A DNA stretch of 64,000 bases from Flammulina velutipes (Eukaryota > Basidiomycota > Agaricomycetes > Agaricales > Physalacriaceae). Location: contig CM022375.1 of the NCBI GenBank assembly GCA_011800155.1, positions 744,001-808,000 of the forward strand, written 5' to 3'. The position numbers and the translations under genes are program-made. Below are positions 55,501 through 64,000 of this stretch, one piece after another; within the stretch, counting starts at the first letter, position 1; the number at the start of each line of letters is the position of its first letter. The notes under the pieces are model-generated. The model saw only the letters and a program-made list of their open reading frames with translations, made no database searches and was not told the DNA's origin.

Positions 55501-57346
55501 TGACTACCCATTAGATGAAGTCCATCCGCTGAAAAGGACTGGATATAATCCAGACGGCGAGCTACAGCTCCTTGGTTGGAGAATCGAGTAGGTGGTGTAA
55601 CCTGGGTAGGAATTTGCCTAGAAAAAGCCTTCTGACTCGTGTACGCCACAAAAACCTGACGGTTTGCTGGACCAGTGCGAGTCCATATCTGTGCGAGTTG
55701 TTGCATCTCAGGCTGCGTACGAAAAGCCCACTCGATGTTACCGACAAGTCCTGGCATCTCGCCACCATGCACGTCACGACCATTGAACACTGCCCAACAT
55801 ATGACAATATCCAGACTTGGGATATAAATGCCAAAACGTGGAAAGTGGAAACCACCAGGCAGCCAAGCCTTCCCCTCCTCCTTCGACATTCGGAATAGAA
55901 AGGTGCATAGTGACCACACAACGAGGGCATCCTCGCCATCGGTATGGAGAAATCCTTGCAGTCCAATAGCAACTAACGCCAGAATAATAGCTGCCTTGAT
56001 GTCATCTGGTGAGGCGTAGTCGTGTTTGGTATCTGACTGGTTGCCTTGGACGGAAAGATGACCAGGACCACAACCTCCCATCGAGAAGGCGTTGTTGTCG
56101 AGAAAGAGGAATATCATGGTCTCCCATTCAAGGCGCGAGACACAAAGAGGTACGATAACACGCCAGAAAAGGCGTAGAATCATATGAAGCTCCCACATCA
56201 TCGCTTTGACACTGGGGTCCTTGTTGTTGACAGCTGGGTGAAAAATACCCGCTCCCTCTCCTTTGATCGTCGTGCCTCCCAAGCTAGACGATAGGTTGCC
56301 CAGATACAGACCATTGCTTCCCTCAACACTCTCATCCTCATTCTCCACATATCCCAGTTCCTCATCCTCGTCGTCATCCTTTTCATCCAGTCCCTCCATC
56401 CACTTCTGTCCACCACCATATCGTGGCTGAGACCCCTTGTTCTTCTTCGCATTGCGCTCTGACCGTGTTGACCGGCTATTAGGCTTTTTAGGTATGTCAA
56501 CCAAGCCGCGATGATTGCGATTCCCCCACACAAGCTCGCAAAGGCGATTAACACAGCTCGTGGTTTGGGAGAAGAGCTTCGGAGACAACAGAGAGGAAAG
56601 AGAATTGAGGGTTTGGAAAGCGACCACACTGATCGGAAAGCCACGATATTCGTCCTCATCGTACTCCACGGCGTATACAACGCCTGCCACAGCTGCCACA
56701 CATCCCTTGAGCTCGTTTCTGTGTGGCTGCCCAGAACCGTCAAAGGAATATCCCTCATTAACCGCCATCTCAATCCACTTCATATGCTTGGCTCTCTCCT
56801 CTTTGTCGCCCATCTTTATCCGAGCGATATAAACCAATCCACCGATAAATCTCTTATCATTGGCTGATAAGGTAAATGGAGGTGCAGCAGGCTTGTGAAA
56901 CGGAGATTGGGGATTGGGGGGAGGAGGAGGAGGCGCAAGTTGTTTCGGGAGAGTGGATGAGGGATCAATGACACCATGGCGAAGAACACTCTCTTTCCAG
57001 TCGACACGGACACCAGCTGTATGCGGATGGATGGGTGTAACAGATGTAATCCCACCATACGTGTTGGTTACTTCTTCTGCTGGGGCTGAACGAATAGTTA
57101 GAATCAGTGAGTACGGATTCAGTTGATTAACGCACGATGCCAGAATATTTCTTTCCCATCCACATCCCTCAATTCTTCACCCGTCAACCGATCCCGACTA
57201 CATCCAAAGCCTATTCAATCTGTCAATATGAAGAATCCAATATAGTTGTTGAACGTACCACCCAGATACATTGTGATTTCGTCACGAGGATCCAAATCGG
57301 TCGGAGGCCACGTTTCTGTTGTCTTCTTAGTATAATTTGGCTCCAT
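52516..57346 (-). CDS. Large protein with TET/JBP-like 2-oxoglutarate/Fe(II) dioxygenase core
   Basis: Model: exons 57346-57259 (MEPNYTKKT start), 57210-57136, 57085-55026, 54979-54909 and 54859-52516; 1545 residues. After a Pro-rich N-terminus comes a region with PFTLSANDKRFIGGLVYIAR. The catalytic core is near residues 440-500: GLQGFLHTDGEDALVVWSLC with the HxD iron ligands (His 55946-55944, Asp 55940-55938), then PGGFHFPRFGIYIPSLDIV and FNGRDVHGGEMPGL with the distal His (55769-55767). This is the usual double-stranded beta-helix pattern. Fungal TET/JBP proteins oxidise 5-methylcytosine; that activity is only inferred here. The C-terminal ~780 residues match no family that I recognise (WREFSMDDM end). 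An open stretch 57732-57366 on the same strand might be a further 5' exon. Confidence 0.6.
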
Positions 57347-58450
57347 TCTTCAAAATAACACACACTTTTCTCATGCCAGTCCATGACAGGCCCACTATCC
57401 TTGTCGACATCCATCTCAGCTGGAGTCTTTGGTTTTTCGAAGAGATCGCCTATCATGGCATGAAGTATGAATGAGGTGAAAGGAGGCAGAGTCTTGCCTA
57501 TATCATGATCCAATGGTATGTCCTGATCTCCTACGGAGTACGTGTCTTGATCTATAGAGCCATGATTAGGAACTGCGCCAGGAGGAGAGATAGTACGACA
57601 CGCACCTCCATAACTACCACCTTCCCATTGCATAGGTGATACGCTGCGTCGCGGTGCCCACATTATATCTTCATAACGTGAGCAAAGATCTAGAGGCATA
57701 GTGAGTCGCGCACCTTCATTATCGTTATTCATCTTTGCGACGTTGACGTGGAGGAAGTAACCGGTCCACGTGGAAAAAGTCGAGGATTTCTTTACCACCG
57801 TAAAGAAAAACCCCGACTTCCGGCAACCCGGTAATCCGGTTCGCCGGCTAATGGATACATGCATGGTGCAAACCACCTGTGCGACTGCCCAGGAGAAAGC
57901 GGGCATACATGGTAGTAGAAATGAAACGGTGAGTTCCAGGACGTGTCGGCGAGTATGTGTAGAACATCGCTGCGAGGATGCATGGTGATGGTTCTGGGCA
58001 AGAGGACTCGGAGCGTGCCGAGACAATATTTGTTTCTCAAGCGCTCATCTTTCTCTGCCAGTCTTCCTCCTACCTCACTCCCTTTCCTGAACGATCCAAC
58101 CGCGATGGTCTCAATCCAGCCAAGGAATACGACCGTCAACACACCAGGGAACCAAGGTGCGCGTCACCGTCAATCGGAGGAGTTCCTAGAGCGCGGGCTG
58201 AAGGTGAAGGAGTACGAGCTGCGTCGCCGCAACTTTTTGGATACGACTTTTATATCATCATGGGCCGGCCTGGCATGCACGTTACGACGAGACAGGTCAA
58301 AAAAACGCGCGCTGGTTGGGCTTACGCGCAAGGTTAGGAAGGAAGACACGCAGAGCTGGTTCAAGATGCGCTTCGACGGTATCATCCTTGTGTGATATCC
58401 GTTAGAGGTACGTAGACTGACTCTTGATAACGGCTGTTGCGATTAACCCC
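57347..58450. other. Upstream region of the dioxygenase-like gene
   Basis: The minus-strand open stretch 57732-57366 (MNNDNEGARLTMPLDLCSRY, ... FILHAMIGDLFEKPKTPAEM) looks protein-like, but no splice path into the next exon was found. 57775-57860 folds into imperfect hairpins (CCGGCAACCCGG/CCGGTTCGCCGG). A plus-strand frame at 57943-58395 has no family resemblance. Confidence 0.4.
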
Positions 58451-59184
58451 TCGGTTGCGCAGGTGAACCTCCCCGACAGTGCTTCCATCGCAAACACCTC
58501 GTTCTACTCTCTCCTACCCCCTAAGCCCTTTCTCCACTGTGAACCCGCCTTTGGCTGACCAAGCTCGCCCGTTACCATCCTAGCATCCACCCGGCTCTCA
58601 ACGACCGTGGCAGTTCAGTGTCCAACTCCCACCGAAAAGCAGGCTCCTACCATCCCACCGATCGAAACCCTCCACCCAAACTACTCGGACCTCGAACGCA
58701 CCATAGCAGTCCGTCCCTCATGCATGGCCACCCCGGACGTCCACGTCCACGCTGCGATACTCTACGCTGCCTCCTAGGGCGTTCCCAATGCCGAGCATGC
58801 CCTTTCGTCACCTCGCCGACCTCTGTGAAATGTATCGCCAGCACCAGCTCTTTCTTCGTTGCACAGGGAGCGAAGAATCCGCCGTCTGACACACCCTACC
58901 CGTTACAACCCTCGCGTCTCTCGACGACCGCGGCCAAACTGACCAACGACACCAAAGAGCGGCATTGCATACCTTGAACGCACCAACCCCGAGTGGGTCG
59001 CCAACGTGAATGGCATCCTCCAAGTGCCCAGTCCATCTGACCAACCACCACTATGAGCATCCCTTTCCTTCCCTCCCTCGCCCTCACGCACCTGGACGTC
59101 CGCGCTGCGACACTCGACGCTGCCAGCTCGCCTCCCTGGGTGCTCCCGACGCTGCCCTCTGCTAAATATACCGCCAACACCAGC
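58451..59184. other. Degenerate sequence upstream of decarboxylase relic
   Basis: No open gene. 58730-58760 and 59095-59130 share CACGTCCGCGCTGCGA-like words and the order of neighbouring words, which suggests an old duplication. Perhaps the decayed N-terminal part of the decarboxylase. Confidence 0.35.
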
Positions 59185-59580
59185 GATCCTCTCTCTCGGC
59201 AGTGTCAGCTCCTCCCAGATCATCTTCGCCAACTCATGCAAGCCCACCTCCTTCGTTCGCGCCGCAGCAAAAGCAGGCATCAACAAAATGACCTTTGACA
59301 ACGTCGACGAGCTCTACAAAATCATACACACCCATCCACCTGCAAAGCTGGTTATCCGCGTCCTCGCCGACGACACCAAGAGCATCTGCGGGTAAATGTC
59401 CAGTTCGACGTGCCCCACACTAGCGTCTCGTCTTGCTCGACAAGGTGCGGGGCAACTCAACCTCGATGTCATCAGCCAGAGCTTTCACGCGGTGAGCAGC
59501 TGCTACGACCCGTCCGTCTACACGGATGCCATCATGGGCAGGCGGGCGACATACGGTGTGTGTTTGTTTCCATTCTAGAC
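59185..59580 (+). pseudogene. Ornithine decarboxylase relic
   Basis: 59185-59395 reads SLGSVSSSQIIFANSCKPTS, FVRAAAKAGINKMTFDNVDE and LYKIIHTHPPAKLVIRVLAD. This is the family block around the ornithine decarboxylase barrel (usual ANPCKQ, KMTFDNVDEL). 59455-59560 continues in another frame with LDVISQSFHAVSSCYDPSVY (usual GVSFHVGSGC). The frame shifts between blocks, and the N- and C-terminal parts are missing or unrecognisable. Decarboxylase makes putrescine, but this copy cannot. Confidence 0.75.
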
Positions 59581-61965
59581 TCTCCGTCCTAACATAAAGC
59601 AGGCTCAAATTGACAAACCTAGACATCTAGCGCAACACTACGGCCAACACCGTTCTGATGAACGGCTCGTCGGTATACCGACGTGGCCTACGTGTGCTCA
59701 GACGCAAATGAGGTGAGCAGTTTTCCGTATCCTCCTTATCATATATACTAACCTTCCATCATGCGCAGCTACCAGGTCTTCGACATGGCCAAACACGCTG
59801 GCCATTGTATGTCCAACTTGACTAACATTGCTGAGCTGAGCCGGGACGCTACTATATCGCCAACACCTTCCACCTTGTCCCCTCGCCTCCAACATCGTCG
59901 CGCGTCTCGCACCCCAGGTCCAAGGCACTGGGCACACCAATGAGTTGTGTACGTTCAATTATTTTTATTTTATACTTGCAGAAGGATGAATCAAACCTCC
60001 CTGTCAGACGAGGACGAGAACACTCAATATTTCCCTCGTGTTAAATAGATTACTCAATATTATCTGATTTGTCTTTGTATCACTGTTGTGGCCGTCGCTC
60101 TTCTGTCCACCCCGCCGTCCTGGTCATATCACTTCTGGACTTACCTTTTCCATTTCTGACTTGTCCGGAATTGACTACCGCAGATATATCGCCATTGAGG
60201 ATGTGCACAGAGGAGAGGGTGAGGAGTGTGGCAGAAATGAAGAAAGGTATCAGAGGCAATGGTAACTCGTACGCGCTGGAGGAGCAGAGTGATCCTTGAC
60301 AGGCATGTTCTCTCTATTGTTTGACTCATATACTGACTTCTTTCAGTCTCAAGATCTCACTGGCGACGTCCAACAAGTCCGGAGCCACTTCGATGTCCAC
60401 TTCACAAGGACATTTGTGTGGGTTAGTGGAGGTGTTAACGTTGGCGTTGGCAAACGGTCTTCACATGTTGTTGCGACGACGATGGCAGTATGCGAAGGAG
60501 GACTCGGAATCCGCTGAGGTAAAGTTTGCTTGTACCTCAACGTTGCTATCTTCTAATCCTCTTCGCTAGATTCATTGCGAACGCCTACCAGCCTCTCTCA
60601 CGGCGATGGACGACACAGGTGTTTAACGGCGCCGGGGCGGTATTTTTGCGATGAATTGACGGGAACTGTGAAGAAGATGAAGTGTCATGAGAATGGGATC
60701 GGCGCGACAGCATGACAGTACACCAGAGGTACGTCTTTGCGCAGCGCATATCTTTCATTTGTATACTTGTCACAACTTGGCCAACGCCGTCCTATTCGGA
60801 CGGCTAGTCGCTATATCGACTTGGCCAAGGTTGCTATCTTCAACCAATGACCTAACCATTGACAAGCTCAGGCTGACGAAGCGCCGAATGCAAACACTGA
60901 GGTATGTTGTCTTACTTACTTACCCTTTCGTTCACTTATGGATGCTACTTGATTGTATTCATGTGTTCAACAGTACATTACCCCACACGACAAACTAGGG
61001 TTGGAATCTGGTGTTCTACCGTTGATATCTTCGACGTGTACGTATTGTCATCGTTCTTCACTGTCGAGGGTTTCGTCTGACCATTGAATAACAGCTCAAG
61101 CGAGCGCTTTCCGGGCCCATACGCAGCCGCGCAACCTTACGAATGGTAAGTCTGCGTTTTCTTGGTTTGGAAGGAAGGTTCAAGTACTCACCTTCATATC
61201 GTTAGGGGGCCTCTTCGAAAGCGTTCAAATGCATGGAGGATGGATTCCGACCGCTCCGCGAGTCGCAGGAGAGGGTTGGAATTTGGGTCATTTTGACCAA
61301 TTTCGGCGGCTCATTTTTCCAACTCGTGCGGATCGTATGTGAACTGGTCCACTCAAGTGTACTGTCCGCAGATCGTTCAAGGTATGTATACTACGAACTT
61401 CCTTATCGGTTCTCGCTAATGGACACTACGAAGTCTTAACAACTCTTATGACTTGGCCCCAACGCCGTCCTGTTCGGACGGATTATACCGACTAGCGCTC
61501 AAAGTGCTCCTTCCGTCGCACGACATTTGCGCCACTGAAGACCCATCTCATACGTCAAACCTTTTCCCTTCGCGCGACGTAGCCAACACCTGGCTGACGC
61601 CAGGCTATTCGGCCTTGCCGAATTGGCTACTCTGCGCTCAGGCTATGCGGGAGCGAATGAGAAACTGGTTCGTGTTATTCGGCGCACCTATGCGCATACC
61701 TCATCGTTCTTTCAGATGATGGAATCTATATTCTCATGCATACAATCTCAGATCTTCTTGAGATTCTCAACAACTGGCTGTCGAGAGTTCACGACTTCGG
61801 TAGCTATGGACGGTTTCAAGCTCGGCAGTCGACTTGGAGATAACAACGAAGGTACGCCTTGAGGCTTGCCTCGATGCAAACCGTTGCGGCCCACATGAGA
61901 GATCGTTAACTCTGCCCATAAAAAGACGCGAAGTTCGTCTTGGAAGACTCTCATCGCCAGCCATA
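59581..61965. other. Gene debris with diverged repeats
   Basis: No intact gene. GGCCAACGCCGTCCTATTCGG at about 60779 recurs as GCCCCAACGCCGTCCTGTTCGG at 61456, and a looser version lies at 59648, so fragments of one gene were repeated and decayed. Several GT...AG stretches are visible but no frame joins them. Confidence 0.4.
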
Positions 61966-62748
61966 ATGTCAGACTCTTTCCCTTCAACGTTCAACCTCCT
62001 TCCCTCGAGACCGCGCGCCCTGCGTCAAGATGAGCTAGACGCTCTTATAGTGCGTTGTTTGACATCTATCTGCTTTGTGGAACTAATAAAGAGCGCTACC
62101 AGGAGCACGGCTTGAAAGGCGAATACAGTGTCTTGGTCGATCTTCAAGCCTCCCTCTAGACAAGCGAGGCGACGTCAACTTGACGGACATCCTCAATGTC
62201 GTCTCCCATTCCCTCTCAAAACCATATCTTGCTCGAGCGAGGCGGATGCTGGTAAATCCAAAACGAATCCTGCGGTGCTAGCCGTCCATCCCGTTTCCAC
62301 TGGGATTCTGGCATTGCAGATAGCTCTGGAGGTTCTCATCACAGCAAACTACGACAACAACTCTCTTCTTTGCGATGCCGTCATCAACATCGTCCCCGCA
62401 ATCACAATGTGGTCCGCCACCCTCCTACATTTCCTTCCCATCTTAAATGATGATCTCATCGTCCTCCTGTGTTCCGTCTTGAGTTCTCTGCATTTCTCGA
62501 CGCCCTCCATCGTCGCCGATATCGTACGAGAGCAATCGCCTCTAACCACTCCCGCAATCCTAGACGTGTACCTGCACCTGTCCAAACTCGACATCTCCAA
62601 TCCGCTTTCGTTGCAGGAAATCTACCGTGATATCGTCCCTGCTTTTCTTTTCCACACTCCGAGGCTCAACGAACTACCCGACCGGGGTACCCGCGGCGCT
62701 CGATGCTCGCTCGACCGCTCTTGCGGAGACGCTCCTTGGAGACTATAG
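61966..62748 (+). CDS. Unknown spliced gene (possibly incomplete)
   Basis: Model: exons 61966-62049 (MSDSFPSTFNLLPSRPRALR), 62129-62251 (LPLDKRGDVNLTDILNVVSH) and 62320 onward, reading IALEVLITANYDNNSLLCDA to a stop at 62748. The joined frame is open, and the content is helical and leucine-rich. No domain is recognised. The last ~25 residues (after FLFHTPRLNELPDRG) may be an intron read through, as GTACCC...CTATAG spans 62686-62749. The debris-like surroundings leave open that it is a decaying 5' part of a larger gene. Confidence 0.5.
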
Positions 62749-64000
62749 AGCCGTGGTGGGCGATGTCCGTGGTAGGGCGATGCAGCTTCATCGTCACACA
62801 TCACTCATTTGCGTGATGTACGTCGTTTATCATGCGTCACCTTCATTGGTTTACATGATATCTGCATATTCTGATGATCCCCTGGGCTCTACCTTGTCCG
62901 CGCGGGGTGATTTCATTGTCCGTGTGCGCCACACTTCTGGCGAACTCACCTCCCAATGGCGGGGGAGGGACTAGGACCCTTTGTAAGCGTTCTATTTTGT
63001 TTTATGTAACGTTTCGATGACGTTTCGCTCAGACGTCTCTTTGTATTGATGAGCAGAATCCATCCGGGTGTGGATTCATCATTCAACTTGGTATGTGGTT
63101 CGTTTGGCTTCATTATTTTCACCTAAAAACTTACGACTCTGGCTCTATCTAGTCGCTATCTAGGCCTATTCATGCGATATGCTGTGTCTATCCCCAACGA
63201 TCCAGTTGATTTCCCGGTAAGTGCATGTTGCTACTCTGTTTCTTCTTGTTCCTGATGCTTCGCGTGCCCAGTGCGCCTTTGTTTAGCGTTGTAACAGTGT
63301 TATATGCAATCGTCTACGTTCCTCATCCATCCCCCTTGCCCCTGCTGCCGATTTCGTCGTCCGAGTGCGCCACACTTGGGTGAAGACAGGTTGCGCTGGG
63401 ATGGGGGTGAGCTGGAATGATTGGTAAGTGGACCATGTGCTGTTCTAGTATAATTCGCTAACGTTTCGCTTAGATCTCTTGCCTTGTATGGCCTAACAGC
63501 GCTATATACATCGGAGGGACGCATACACGGCCGCAGACTGTACATGAGGAGGGAGAGTTCAATCCTGGGTCGAGCGCTGCAACGATCCGGTCCCTGTTGA
63601 AGAGGGCGAGTTTCGTCGTTGAGCCGCAGACGCCCAAGAGGGCACCGGGGACGATAACGCGGACACCGTCGAGCTCGACGAATGTATCGTGTTTTTCTCC
63701 GCTTGCTTCATCCTGTTCTCATTTCCTTCTTCACTCACTCATCACGCGAAAACCTTCAGAATGTCTACCCCTTACACACATATTCAGACACAGTATTCTA
63801 GGTGGACATCTCCTTGTATGACTCCAACTTTGTTCATGTATTGATTACACTTGTGACTCGCCAAAGAATACAGTTCTACAGAATGATAATGCCTCGATCC
63901 ACAGTGATCTACGATCCCTCATATGACGAGAGTGTGTTTGAGGAAGCTGTACTAAATGGTCGTTGAGAATATCTATCTCCTCGTTGGTTAAGGGACAGTC
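62749..64000. other. Right-edge region with local duplication
   Basis: 62930-63050 and 63365-63490 share the same order of words (CGCCACACTT, GGG..GGGG, AACGTTTCG, CTTTGTAT/CTTGTATG), a diverged tandem duplication about 440 bases apart. No intact gene is supported before the window ends. Confidence 0.4.

Noticed and set aside
56198..56773. 191-codon minus-strand frame
   Set aside because: Alternative frame inside the dioxygenase-like exon 57085-55026; composition Arg/Trp-rich and without support.
57943..58395. 150-codon plus-strand frame
   Set aside because: Arg-rich, no recognised family, no matching splice context; left as undefined sequence.
48000..58500. A KDZ, Plavaka or other transposase linked to the dioxygenase-like gene
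   Set aside because: No transposase catalytic motif was seen in either large gene or between them, so the unit is not called a transposon.

Overview
The window reads as nuclear DNA of a mushroom-forming basidiomycete (Agaricomycetes). Genes carry short GT-AG introns of about 45-60 bases, there is a large family of F-box proteins of the agaricomycete type, and there is an STE3-type pheromone receptor with farnesylation-type (CaaX) pheromone precursors. No species is assigned.

Core, 9.6-13.5 kb: a pheromone/receptor mating-type-like locus. One STE3 receptor (10046-11760, +) is flanked by a divergent precursor gene (9637-9765, -, CaaX CIIA) and two downstream precursor genes (12338-12487, CVIS; 13381-13479, CVIV).

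Arms: the core is bracketed by a mirrored array of F-box genes. To the left, on the minus strand and reading outward, come a relic of class A, a repeat module, a second class-A relic, a module, an intact class-A gene and a class-B gene cut by the window edge. To the right, on the plus strand, the same order occurs (fragment, module, relic, module, class A, class B). The inner and outer parts differ in divergence. The 1.0-5.1 kb and 21.4-26.3 kb tracts are nearly identical, but the right class-A gene is broken by an 879-bp inverted-repeat element. Further right lie more F-box genes: class C at 14.4, 28.8, 32.6 and 34.4 kb, a distinct class D at 36.3 kb, and a third A+B pair at 39.4-43.2 kb. Each repeat module carries a 59-base tRNA-like structured repeat (seven copies, constant length).

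44-48 kb: a 996-bp CACTG-ended non-autonomous transposon, then an intact multi-pass membrane protein gene and an F-box relic. 48.8-57.3 kb: two large convergent genes, a 13-exon HECT-type ubiquitin ligase-like gene with a Cys/His-rich N-terminus, and a 5-exon gene with a 2-oxoglutarate/Fe(II) dioxygenase core that resembles the TET/JBP group. 58-64 kb: gene debris, including clear ornithine decarboxylase fragments, and one unknown spliced gene.

Exon structures were derived by hand from splice sites, frame continuity and paralog comparison. Every complete model quoted has a length divisible by three, but none is backed by transcripts. I could run no similarity search, so family assignments rest on motifs.
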